From positions 62,001 through 126,000 of the forward strand of contig NZ_JAUORX010000001.1 in the NCBI RefSeq assembly GCF_030548175.1: 64,000 nt of DNA. Direction: 5' to 3'. The notes below the pieces were generated by a model. The model made no database searches. It had not been told where the DNA came from and saw only the letters and a list, made by a program, of their open reading frames with translations. Positions 45,569-53,426 of this stretch are shown in pieces. Both the position numbers and the translations under genes were made by a program. Each line of letters opens with the position of its first letter. Within the stretch, counting starts at the first letter, position 1. This stretch comes from Cognatishimia sp. 1_MG-2023. Its GTDB lineage: Bacteria > Pseudomonadota > Alphaproteobacteria > Rhodobacterales > Rhodobacteraceae.

Positions 45569-45898
45569 ATGGCATATGACGAAGGACATCTCGCCCTTTT
45601 GCGCGACGATTTGATTGACGATCCGGGCATTGCCGAGAAAAAGATGTTTGGTGGCATTTGTTTTATGTTGAACGGCAATATGCTGTGCGGCGTTCACAAA
45701 GGCGGCGGGATGTTTCGCGTGGGCAAAGAGCTAGAGGCGGATGCTTTGGCGATTGAAGGCGCGAGTGAGATGGCGTTTACCAAACGTCGGATGCCGGGAT
45801 TTATTGATGTAAACGAAGATCTTATCGAAGATGATGCGCGGCGGCATCAAATGCTGGCTTTGGCAAAAACTTATGTTGGGGCCATGCCCGCTAAATAA
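45569..45898 (+). CDS. TfoX/Sxy N-terminal domain protein
   Basis: This 109-residue protein matches the TfoX N-terminal domain (VAEKKMFGGICFMLNGNMLCGV-like stretch, here IAEKKMFGGICFMLNGNM, and RVGKELEADALA). TfoX/Sxy activates competence genes in gammaproteobacteria, but stand-alone N-terminal domains are widespread in alphaproteobacteria without demonstrated function. Length is that of a single domain. A competence role is not implied here. Confidence 0.87.
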   Translation: MAYDEGHLALLRDDLIDDPGIAEKKMFGGICFMLNGNMLCGVHKGGGMFRVGKELEADALAIEGASEMAFTKRRMPGFIDVNEDLIEDDARRHQMLALAKTYVGAMPAK

Positions 45899-45964
45899 AG
45901 GCAAAGATAGCCAAAGCGTGAAAACCCCGGTATAGGGGCGGAAAAGACGTCCAGGAAATTAGAC

Positions 45965-46585
45965 ATGTCCGATCTCGAGCAACCACAAATCTATCTGATC
46001 ACCCCACCTGAAATCGAATTGAGCCAGTTTCCAGATCAATTGGCCCGCGTTCTGGATAGCACTGATATTGCTTGCGTGCGAGTTGCCCTCGCGACGCGCG
46101 ATGAGGACCGGTTGAGCCGGGCCGCAGATGCAGTGCGCGAAGTTTGCTATCCTCGCGACATCGCATTGGTGATCAGCGAGCATGTGCTTTTGGCGGAACG
46201 TCTAGGCTTGGATGGCGTGCATTTGACTGATGCGGCGCGTTCTGTACGCAAGGTGCGCAAAGATTTGGGTGACGATGCGATTGTAGGCACGTTTTGTGGT
46301 GCGTCCCGTCATGATGGCATCACTGCCGGTGAAATCGGTGTGGATTACGTAAGCTTTGGTCCCGTGGCGCAAACACCGCTTGGCGATGGATCGGTTGCAG
46401 AATTTGATACCTTTGAATGGTGGTCGCAGATGATCGAAGTTCCGGTTGTGGCCGAAGGTGCGCTGGATGTTGATATTATTCGCAAGCTAGCCCCTGTGAC
46501 CGATTTCTTTGGCATCGGCGAAGAAATTTGGCGCGCGGATGATCCGGCGGTACAGCTTGCGACCTTTATACAGGCTATGAAGTAA
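45965..46585 (+). CDS. Thiamine phosphate synthase-like protein
   Basis: This 206-residue TIM-barrel protein resembles ThiE/TenI. It starts YLITPPEIELSQF, includes DIALVISEHVLLAERLGLDGVHL (with DGVHLTD), IVGTFCGASRHDGITAGE and VDYVSFGPVAQTPLGDG; the phosphate-binding VAEGALD segment is present. Canonical ThiE has ICNDRxxLA and GSxH motifs, which are altered here (ISEHVLLA, FCGASRH), so it may not make thiamine phosphate. No other thi gene is adjacent. Confidence 0.82.
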   Translation: MSDLEQPQIYLITPPEIELSQFPDQLARVLDSTDIACVRVALATRDEDRLSRAADAVREVCYPRDIALVISEHVLLAERLGLDGVHLTDAARSVRKVRKDLGDDAIVGTFCGASRHDGITAGEIGVDYVSFGPVAQTPLGDGSVAEFDTFEWWSQMIEVPVVAEGALDVDIIRKLAPVTDFFGIGEEIWRADDPAVQLATFIQAMK

Positions 46586-46603
46586 GGCGGATTTCCCCGC
46601 CTT
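46584..46603 (+). terminator. Terminator after the ThiE-like gene
   Basis: AAGGCGG (46584-46590, overlapping the stop codon) pairs with CCGCCTT (46597-46603), followed by a weak T-rich tract. Confidence 0.5.
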
Positions 46604-46644
46604 TACAGTTTCTTACATGACATCCTGAATGTGGCGCGTGATCT

Positions 46645-47784
46645 TTAGAGGAACACGCGTTCGATGAACCAATATGCGCCAACCAATGCAATGACTGCGG
46701 AGGCTGGGTTGGCGATGGCCTTGCGGTACCACGGTTTGCGACCAAACCAGAGGCCCACGGCAAGGAAGGCCACGGCGATAACGGTTAGTTGGCCGACTTC
46801 AACGCCGATGTTAAAGCCGATCAATGCTGGGATGATCTGCCCGCTTGGCAGGCCGAATTCACCAAGGACGGTGGCAAAGCCTAGACCGTGTAATAGGCCA
46901 AATCCAAAGACAAACAGCGGTCTGGATGGGCTGTTGCCTTTGGACAGGATATTTTCAACACCCACGTAGACGATGCTAGCAGCGATGATGGGTTCGACAA
47001 TGCTGCCGGGAATTGTGACCCAGCCCATGACGCCAAGTGCCAGTGTGACTGTATGGGCCAGCGTGAAGGCGGAGACCTGCCATAGCAGCGCGCTGAGTTT
47101 CAGCGATAGGAAGAACAGGCCAAGCACGAATAGGATGTGATCAAGGCCTTGTGGCACGATGTGGTCAAAGCCGACGGGAATGTAGGAAGCAAAGACGCGC
47201 CAGCTGGATTGTTCGCCACCACCTGATACGGGAATCGCGGGGCTGGTGTCGCCGCCTTGTAAGATGCCGGTGTAGGGGTCTTCGACTCCCTGTTGGCGCA
47301 GAACAAATGCGCCGTAGCCCTGCCCCCACGCGACTGTGATGTTGCGGGTATTTTCGGGCAGTTGCGCGGTGAATGTCGCGAGGCTGAGGCGGGCGACTTC
47401 GGGAATGGATGCGGCTGGGGTTTGAACGCTATCTAGGGTGAGTGGAATGGCGGTTTCATTGGCGGCAAGCGTTAGGCCCTGTAGGAAGCTGTCGCTTTGT
47501 GCTTTGAATTCATTGGCGATTTCATCACCGGGTCGATCTTGCAAGGTTTCGTACCGGTCGGCTTCTGTGGCTTCGTCTGTGTCGGTGAGTGCATCAAGGT
47601 CGAGGCCTGCTAGAAAGGCCTCGGCGTTGAGACGCAGGGTGAGTTCGGCTTTGCCATCGGTGACGGTCAGATCCGCGATTGTCGGGTTCAGCTCGTGCGC
47701 GGTGGCGGGATGTGCCACCATAAGCGTTGACAAAATCAGCCATGAGGCCAGCTTGTGGGCAAAAGAATTTAGGAATCGTGTCAT
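46645..47784 (-). CDS. HupE/UreJ family membrane protein
   Basis: This 379-residue protein has a signal peptide (cleavage near PATAHEL), a periplasmic N-terminal domain of about 170 residues, and a C-terminal half with about six membrane helices. The conserved family motif HIVPQGLDHILFVLGLFFLS with two histidines opens the membrane part, and VEVGQLTVIAVAFLAV closes it. HupE/UreJ proteins are nickel or cobalt permeases or related carriers. Its ATG overlaps that of the divergent DUF4198 gene by two bases, and DUF4198 domains also occur in metal uptake, so a shared metal role is inferred. Confidence 0.9.
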   Translation of the reverse strand: MTRFLNSFAHKLASWLILSTLMVAHPATAHELNPTIADLTVTDGKAELTLRLNAEAFLAGLDLDALTDTDEATEADRYETLQDRPGDEIANEFKAQSDSFLQGLTLAANETAIPLTLDSVQTPAASIPEVARLSLATFTAQLPENTRNITVAWGQGYGAFVLRQQGVEDPYTGILQGGDTSPAIPVSGGGEQSSWRVFASYIPVGFDHIVPQGLDHILFVLGLFFLSLKLSALLWQVSAFTLAHTVTLALGVMGWVTIPGSIVEPIIAASIVYVGVENILSKGNSPSRPLFVFGFGLLHGLGFATVLGEFGLPSGQIIPALIGFNIGVEVGQLTVIAVAFLAVGLWFGRKPWYRKAIANPASAVIALVGAYWFIERVFL

Positions 47785-48571
47785 GCGTCTGCTCGGAATT
47801 GTTGTGTTGTCAGTTATGGCGGCGAAATCAGCGTTTGCCCATGAGTTTTGGATTGAACCCCAAACTTATCAAGTTGCCCTGGGGCAAGAGGTGGTGGCAA
47901 ACCTGCGAAATGGGCAGGAGTTTAACGGCGGGTCGTTGAGTTGGTTTGATCATCGAAAGCTCCGGTCTGAGGCGCGTATGGACGGTGTTGACGCGCTGGT
48001 TGGACGTGACGGTGATTTGCCCGCCATACAGTATACGCCTGAGGACGCCGGTTTATTGCGTTTGGTGCATAAAACAGTGATGGACCGGATCACCTATAAA
48101 GAGGCTGAGAAGTTTGGTGCCTTTGTTGAGCATAAGGATTTGGATACGTCAGCCCTGCCCGCGCCGGTCTATCCGTTCAAAGAAGGTTACACGCGGTTTG
48201 TGAAATCCTTGATCGCTGTGGGTGATGCGCAGGGGCAAGATGATGTTGCCGGATTAGAGATTGAGTTTCTGGCGTTAAAGAACCCCTATGTCGATGATCT
48301 ATCTGATGGTTTGCCGGTGCGGCTGATCTATCAGGGTGTGCCGCGCGGGAATGCGCAGGTGGAGGTGTTTGAGAAGTCACCTGATGGCGAGGTATTGATC
48401 ACCTTATTGCGTACGGATGCGCAGGGAGAGGCCGTTGTGGCGGTGAAACCCGATCATAGTTATCTGTTGGATTCTGTAGTGTTGCGTTTGCCCACGGCCG
48501 ATATTGCTGAGGAAAAAGGCATCGTCTGGGAGACCCTATGGGCTGCAATGACTTTTGCGGTGCCAAAGTAG
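47783..48571 (+). CDS. DUF4198 family exported protein
   Basis: This 262-residue protein has a signal peptide ending near SAFAHEFWIEP, the typical start of DUF4198 proteins, whose exposed N-terminal His may bind metal. The rest is probably beta-rich (two Ig-like domains). DUF4198 is associated with nickel/cobalt uptake systems. TAGGA lies 9 bases before the ATG. A longer in-frame start at 47438 would run antisense through hupE and is rejected. It overlaps the divergent hupE start codon. Confidence 0.88.
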   Translation: MRLLGIVVLSVMAAKSAFAHEFWIEPQTYQVALGQEVVANLRNGQEFNGGSLSWFDHRKLRSEARMDGVDALVGRDGDLPAIQYTPEDAGLLRLVHKTVMDRITYKEAEKFGAFVEHKDLDTSALPAPVYPFKEGYTRFVKSLIAVGDAQGQDDVAGLEIEFLALKNPYVDDLSDGLPVRLIYQGVPRGNAQVEVFEKSPDGEVLITLLRTDAQGEAVVAVKPDHSYLLDSVVLRLPTADIAEEKGIVWETLWAAMTFAVPK

Positions 48572-48616
48572 GCTTCTGATCTTGCCATGTTAGCGCTTTA
48601 ACGCCACAAGCGAGAC

Positions 48617-49510
48617 ATGAGTGACACACATGATATTCTGTGCATCGGCTCTGTGCTTTGGGATGTGATTGGCCGCGCGCCAGTTCACATGCGGCAAGGG
48701 TCAGATGTGGCGGGACGTATTACCCGCATTCCCGGTGGCGTGGCGATGAATATCGGCATGACCCTTTCGCGATTTGGCCTAAAGGCGTCTTTGCTAACTG
48801 CGGTTGGCCGTGACCCTGAAGGTGACGAGTTGATCATGGCCTGCGAAGAGTTGGGGCTTGATGCGTTTCATGTTTACCGGTCAGAAGATTTGCCAACTGA
48901 TCGCTATATGGCGGTCGAAGGGGCGAATGGCCTGATTGCTGCGATTGCAGATGCGCATTCACTGGAAGCGGCTGGTGACAAGATTTTGCGCCCGTTGATG
49001 AATGGCGTTCTAGGCAGTGATGACGCGCCTTATGAAGGGTTCATTGCATTGGATGGCAATTTGACCCAGCGCTTGTTGGAAAACATCGCGGTCAGCCCTG
49101 CCTTTGCGAAGGCTGATCTGCGTGTAGCGCCTGCAAGCCCGGGCAAGGCAGAACGGTTGCTGCCGTTTTTGGTGCATCAGCGGGCCGTGCTTTACGTGAA
49201 CCTCGAAGAAGCGGGTCTTTTGTGTCAGACCGAATTTGAAACATCCGAAGCGGCTGCACTTGGGCTATTGGAACGCGGTGCCAAGCGCGCCTTGGTGACC
49301 GATGGCGGCAATAGCGCCAGCGATGCGACAGGTGACGGTGTGCTGACACAGCAACCGCCTGCCGTGATGGTCACACGGGTGACTGGCGCGGGTGATACAT
49401 TTATGGCGGCGCATATCGCTGCTGAAAAAGACGGTTCTGACCGATCTGAAAGTTTAAACCGCGCGCTAAAGGCCGCGGCAAGTTATGTCTCTGGTGGGAG
49501 CCCTAAATGA
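48617..49510 (+). CDS. psuK: PfkB-family sugar kinase, probably pseudouridine kinase
   Basis: This 297-residue ribokinase-fold enzyme has an N-terminal GSVLWDVIGRAP, the substrate lid GGVAMNIGMTLSRFGLKASLL, and the catalytic C-terminal TRVTGAGDTFMAAHIAAE with the GAGD anion hole. The direct overlap (ATGA) with psuG indicates that it phosphorylates pseudouridine to pseudouridine 5'-phosphate, the substrate of the next enzyme. Kinases of this family are hard to assign alone, so the name depends on context. Confidence 0.85.
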   Translation: MSDTHDILCIGSVLWDVIGRAPVHMRQGSDVAGRITRIPGGVAMNIGMTLSRFGLKASLLTAVGRDPEGDELIMACEELGLDAFHVYRSEDLPTDRYMAVEGANGLIAAIADAHSLEAAGDKILRPLMNGVLGSDDAPYEGFIALDGNLTQRLLENIAVSPAFAKADLRVAPASPGKAERLLPFLVHQRAVLYVNLEEAGLLCQTEFETSEAAALGLLERGAKRALVTDGGNSASDATGDGVLTQQPPAVMVTRVTGAGDTFMAAHIAAEKDGSDRSESLNRALKAAASYVSGGSPK

Positions 49511-50421
49511 GCCTATTCGTATTATCGCCTGACGTGGCTGCGGCCAAAGAGGCGGGCACGCCAATTGTGGCGTTGGAAAGCACAATTATCACCCATGGGA
49601 TGCCCTACCCGCAGAACGTCGAAGTGGCGCGTCGCGTCGAAGCGACCGTACGTGCCGAAGGCGCAGTACCGGCAACAATCGCTGTTTTGAATGGTGTTTT
49701 GCACATTGGCTTAACGGATGCCGAGCTAGAGCAACTGGCGACAGCCAAAGACGTGATGAAAGTGTCACGAGCTGATATGCCCGTGTGCATGGCCGCTGGG
49801 CGCAATGGCGCGACAACGGTTGCAGCCACGATGATTGCTGCGGACTTGGCTGGTATTTCTGTTTTCGCAACAGGCGGTATTGGCGGCGTTCACAAGGGTG
49901 CCGAAGAAAGCTTTGACGTATCTGCCGATTTGTTGGAACTGGCGGCCACACCTGTGACTGTTGTTGCGGCTGGTGCCAAGGCGATTTTGGACATCCCTAA
50001 GACGCTGGAAGTGTTGGAAACACATGGCGTTCCTGTGATTGCTTATGGCCAAGATGCCTTTCCGGCGTTTTGGTCTGCGGGCTCTGATCTAGCGGCACCT
50101 TTGCGGTTGGACACAGCCGAAGAGATCGCCGCAGCGCATGCTATGCGGGGCCGTATGGGCCTGCCTGGTGGTCAATTGGTTGCAAACCCAATTCCAGCAG
50201 CGGATGAAATTCCTGCGGCGGATTTGGCACCGATCATTGCCCAAGCCACAGCCGAGGCGGATGCGCAGGGTGTGACGGGCAAAGGTGTGACGCCTTTCTT
50301 GCTGGGTCGTATTTTCGAATTGACCGAGGGGCGCTCGCTTGAGGCGAATATTGCCTTGGTTCTGAACAACGCAAAACTGGCCGCACAGATCGCTGCGCGC
50401 CTTAATAATATGGCAGGTTAG
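49507..50421 (+). CDS. psuG: Pseudouridine-5'-phosphate glycosidase
   Basis: This 304-residue enzyme cleaves the C-glycosidic bond of pseudouridine 5'-phosphate to uracil and ribose 5-phosphate. Family motifs: VALESTIITHGMPYPQNVEVAR-type start, GRNGATTVAATMIAA, FATGGIGGVHKGAEESFDVSAD-like segment, and VVAAGAKAILDIPKTLE with the catalytic Lys. The start overlaps psuK by four bases. Together they form a two-gene pathway for recycling modified RNA. Confidence 0.95.
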   Translation: MSLFVLSPDVAAAKEAGTPIVALESTIITHGMPYPQNVEVARRVEATVRAEGAVPATIAVLNGVLHIGLTDAELEQLATAKDVMKVSRADMPVCMAAGRNGATTVAATMIAADLAGISVFATGGIGGVHKGAEESFDVSADLLELAATPVTVVAAGAKAILDIPKTLEVLETHGVPVIAYGQDAFPAFWSAGSDLAAPLRLDTAEEIAAAHAMRGRMGLPGGQLVANPIPAADEIPAADLAPIIAQATAEADAQGVTGKGVTPFLLGRIFELTEGRSLEANIALVLNNAKLAAQIAARLNNMAG

Positions 50422-50429
50422 GCAAATCC

Positions 50430-50455
50430 CGCGCTGCATCAGTTGAAGCAGCGCG
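50430..50455 (+). terminator. Hairpin after psuG
   Basis: CGCGCTGC (50430-50437) pairs with GCAGCGCG (50448-50455). It has no T tract. Confidence 0.4.
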
Positions 50456-50493
50456 TAAAACACCTTATTTAGCCACTAAACAACGGGCGCCAC

Positions 50494-51243
50494 ATGACCA
50501 CACCATTTGATGAACAACCAAAACTACCTCGTCCCGGTCTATTGGCTGGGTTGAGAACCTCGTTCCTGACGGGTCTTGTGGTGATCGCCCCTGTGGCCTT
50601 TACCATTTGGTTGCTGTGGTCATTTATTGGCTGGGTTGATGGGTTTGTGTTGCCCTTTGTGCCAGAGTTTTATCAGCCTGATAATCTGGTGCGCTATGTC
50701 ATCGGTGTGGAGCGCTACAATGCGTGGATTGGCGAAGGCAATTCGATCAACATCCGCGGCGTTGGCGTTGTTTTCTTTTTACTGTTCACCGTGTTTATGG
50801 GTTGGATCGCAAAGGGTCTGATCGGCAGATCCATGATCCGCTATGGCGAAAACCTAGTGGGTCGGATGCCAGTGGTGCGGTCTATCTATTCTGGTGTGAA
50901 ACAGATCGCGGAAACCGTATTTGCGCAGGCAGATCGCAGCTTTGAAAAGGCGTGTTTGATCGAATACCCGCGCAAAGGGATTTGGGCGGTTGGTTTTATC
51001 TCGACCCCGGCCAAAGGTGAAATCAGCGCGCGCACGCCGGACAATGGCCAGCTGTTGTCTGTGTTTGTGCCGACAACGCCAAACCCGACATCGGGTTTTC
51101 TGCTGTATTTCCCTGAAAGCGATGTGATCGAATTGGACATGTCGGTTGAGGATGCTGCAAAGCTGGTGATCTCGGCCGGGCTTGTGTACCCAAATTCCAA
51201 AGACCCCAGCGAGCCGGTTGAAACAGCCAAAGCGGCTGAGTGA
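50494..51243 (+). CDS. DUF502 family membrane protein
   Basis: This 249-residue protein has two membrane segments (TGLVVIAPVAFTIWLLWSFIG near residue 35 and GVGVVFFLLFTVFMGWIAKG near residue 95) and a C-terminal soluble domain with VGRMPVVRSIYSGVKQI and VFVPTTPNPTSGFLLYFPE, all characteristic of DUF502 (LuxR-unrelated) proteins. Function is unknown. It ends two bases before the convergent patatin gene with no visible terminator. Confidence 0.88.
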   Translation: MTTPFDEQPKLPRPGLLAGLRTSFLTGLVVIAPVAFTIWLLWSFIGWVDGFVLPFVPEFYQPDNLVRYVIGVERYNAWIGEGNSINIRGVGVVFFLLFTVFMGWIAKGLIGRSMIRYGENLVGRMPVVRSIYSGVKQIAETVFAQADRSFEKACLIEYPRKGIWAVGFISTPAKGEISARTPDNGQLLSVFVPTTPNPTSGFLLYFPESDVIELDMSVEDAAKLVISAGLVYPNSKDPSEPVETAKAAE

Positions 51244-51245
51244 TC

Positions 51246-52271
51246 TCAGCCGTAGATTTCCGTCAAATTCACAGAGCTTTCGCGCCCTAGCTTTGCGCGA
51301 TGCTGTTCTAAAAAGCCTTTGGCCGCGCGTTCGCCTGCGGCCTTAAGCTCGTTCAGGATGGCGGGGATGGGTACCATTTTGGTGGTGGCCGACAGATCGT
51401 TCATCAGATCGTCATCGGCAATCATATGCACTTTGACGTCTTTCATCTGGCCGGGCTTCATGGCGCCGTCTTTGATCAACCGCTGCGCAAAGGAAATCGC
51501 GCGGAGTTCGCCTAAGAGCGCGCTGTTAAAGCTGATCTCATTCATCCGCGATTGGATTTGTTGCGGGGTCACGGGCGTGGCTTCGCGTTCAATCGGGTTG
51601 ATATTCACAATCACCAGATCATCCGGCAAGCTTTGATCAAACAACGGCCAAAGCGCTGGGTTGCCTGTATAGCCGCCATCCCAAAACGCATCGCGACGAC
51701 CGGTTTTAAGATCATCTATTTCCACAGCTTGGAAAACGGTGGGCAAACACGCCGAGGCCAAGAGCACATCTGTGCTGATCTCGGCACCACGAAAGACGCG
51801 GGCTTTGCCAGTTCGGACGTTTGTTGCGCAAATGAACAGCTTTAGCCCATCATCTGAGCAGACCTTTTCATAGTGAAACTCCTGCGCAATAGACTTCAAA
51901 GGATTGCTATAAAACGGCCCATAGGCATAGGGCGACATCAAGCGGCTCGCCATATCTGCCATCATGAATGGCATGGAATATTCAAGCGCTTTGGACACAA
52001 AGGATGGGCCATAAGAGCTTAACCATTCTGGGAACCCTGCCCCGGATTGCGCGCCCATTTTCTTCCATAGCCAATCAAGGTTTTCGCGCGCGCCCTCGTG
52101 ACCGCCACTTAGCATGCCTGCCTTTAAGGCCGCGCCGTTTAGAGCGCCAGCTGATGTGCCTGAGACCGCTGAAATCTCGATGTCTGGCTCCTGCAAGAGC
52201 ACATCTAATACGCCCCAGGTAAAAGCCCCATGCGCACCGCCGCCTTGCAGCGCCAGATTGATCTTAATCAC
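51246..52271 (-). CDS. Patatin-like phospholipase
   Basis: This 341-residue lipid acyl hydrolase has the oxyanion hole GGGAHGAFTWGVL (residues 10-22), the nucleophile motif GTSAGALNG (about residue 40, GxSxG) and the catalytic Asp in FWDGGYTGNPALWPLF (DGG). Such proteins release fatty acids from membrane lipids or poly-hydroxyalkanoate-related substrates. There is no signal peptide, so it is cytoplasmic. Its neighbour on the same strand, 3-hydroxybutyrate dehydrogenase, hints at storage-polymer metabolism (inference). Confidence 0.92.
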   Translation of the reverse strand: MIKINLALQGGGAHGAFTWGVLDVLLQEPDIEISAVSGTSAGALNGAALKAGMLSGGHEGARENLDWLWKKMGAQSGAGFPEWLSSYGPSFVSKALEYSMPFMMADMASRLMSPYAYGPFYSNPLKSIAQEFHYEKVCSDDGLKLFICATNVRTGKARVFRGAEISTDVLLASACLPTVFQAVEIDDLKTGRRDAFWDGGYTGNPALWPLFDQSLPDDLVIVNINPIEREATPVTPQQIQSRMNEISFNSALLGELRAISFAQRLIKDGAMKPGQMKDVKVHMIADDDLMNDLSATTKMVPIPAILNELKAAGERAAKGFLEQHRAKLGRESSVNLTEIYG

Positions 52272-52281
52272 AGGCCCACCT

Positions 52282-52331
52282 CTTCATCTTTCCAAAAATA
52301 CTCTGGGGGTTTGGGGGCAAAGCCCCCAAGT
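52282..52331. repeat. Recurring intergenic element with hairpin, copy 2
   Basis: CTTCATCTTTCCAAAAATAC (52282-52301) is followed by a GC-rich hairpin (TTGGGGGC AAA GCCCCCAA, about 52311-52329). It lies between the patatin start and the 3' end of bdhA. Confidence 0.7.
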
Positions 52332-52358
52332 GCTCAAATGTAGTGAAGCACACGCGCC

Positions 52359-53138
52359 CTAAAGCGCGGTCCAGCCGCCATCAATGCTGATCGTCGTACC
52401 CGTGATCTGAGCCGCTGCATCAGAACATAGGAACACGGCTGTGCCGCCCATTTGCTCAACCGTGGCGAATTCTTTGGATGGCTGGCGCTTGAGCATGACG
52501 TTTTTGATCACTTCTTCGCGGCTCATGTCATATTCCTTCATCGTGTCAGGAATCTGCGCCTCAACCAGTGGCGTCAAAACATAGCCCGGGCAAATGGCGT
52601 TACATGTGATCGGCTCTTGTGCCGTTTCTAGGGCAACCGTTTTGGTCATGCCGACAACACCGTGTTTGGCCGCGACATAGGCCGCTTTATAGGGGGATGC
52701 AGTCAGACCGTGGGCAGAGGCGATGTTCACCACCCGGCCCCAGCCCCGTTCACGCATCACGGGCAAAGCGGCTGCCATGGTGTGAAAGGCTGAGTTCATA
52801 TTAATGGCAATAATCGCGTCCCACTTGTCTGCTGGGAATTCATCAATCGGCGCGACATGCTGGATGCCTGCGTTATTGATCAGAATATCGCAGCCACCTG
52901 CATCGGTGATCAGTTGGCGGCATTCGTCGCCTTTGGACATGTCTGCTTTGATATATCGCGCAACTACGCCAAATTCCTCGGCAATACTGGCGGCCAATGC
53001 ATGGTCTTCGTCGCGATCCGTGAAAGAATTCAACACAACAGACGCGCCAGCGCGGGCCATTTCCCGAGCAACGCCCAGACCGATTCCCGAATTAGAACCT
53101 GTGATGACAGCTGTCTTACCTTGCAAACTCATGCTCAA
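52359..53138 (-). CDS. bdhA: 3-hydroxybutyrate dehydrogenase
   Basis: This 259-residue short-chain dehydrogenase interconverts 3-hydroxybutyrate and acetoacetate with NAD. The Rossmann motif is TGSNSGIGLGVARE, NNAGIQHV marks the central strand, the catalytic Ser and YxxxK are in IASAHGLTASPYKAAYVAAK, and the family-specific C terminus ends ITGTTISIDGGWTAL. The pattern strongly matches BdhA, although other SDRs cannot be fully excluded. The product helps use polyhydroxybutyrate or ketone bodies. Confidence 0.9.
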   Translation of the reverse strand: MSMSLQGKTAVITGSNSGIGLGVAREMARAGASVVLNSFTDRDEDHALAASIAEEFGVVARYIKADMSKGDECRQLITDAGGCDILINNAGIQHVAPIDEFPADKWDAIIAINMNSAFHTMAAALPVMRERGWGRVVNIASAHGLTASPYKAAYVAAKHGVVGMTKTVALETAQEPITCNAICPGYVLTPLVEAQIPDTMKEYDMSREEVIKNVMLKRQPSKEFATVEQMGGTAVFLCSDAAAQITGTTISIDGGWTAL

Positions 53139-53235
53139 TCCCTTGCTGATTTAATGCTGGGGGAACATAGCATGCTGCACTCGCAAAATAAGGGGAAATC
53201 AAACAAGTCAGCACCTTGTGAAGAGCCGTTCTGCC

Positions 53236-53264
53236 AAAAAAAAACGCCCGCACGAAGCGGGCGT
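53236..53264 (-). terminator. Orphan minus-strand terminator
   Basis: CGCCCGC (53245-53251) pairs with GCGGGCG (53257-53263) with loop ACGAA; the minus strand then has nine T. No annotated minus-strand gene ends here, so it probably terminates an unannotated transcript. Confidence 0.8.
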
Positions 53265-53420
53265 AAAGTTATTGAGGCAGGTTTCATACAGGCAAGAAAC
53301 CTATCGAGCAGTGACATCTTTATAAGCAATGTCGCGCCGAGAGTCCAAGCTAAAAGTTTGATAAGGCTGGAATCCCTCGTTACGGTTCATTCAAAGAAAC
53401 AAGGGCAAAGAGGGATTGTT
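53237..53420 (-). ncRNA. Candidate small RNA upstream of bdhA
   Basis: A minus-strand transcript between the start of the peptide-binding gene and the orphan terminator at 53236-53264 would be at most about 180 bases. I see no clear promoter and no open frame with a ribosome-binding site ending before the terminator. The 5' end is unknown; only the 3' end is well supported. Confidence 0.35.
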
Positions 53421-53426
53421 CAGAGC

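Noticed and set aside
47438-47782. N-terminal extension of the DUF4198 protein
   Set aside because: The extra residues are antisense to hupE, low-complexity Ser/Arg-rich, and would remove the signal peptide from the N terminus.
52857-53426. N-terminal extension of the peptide-binding protein
   Set aside because: It is antisense to bdhA and crosses the orphan terminator; the ATG at 53427 gives a proper signal peptide.
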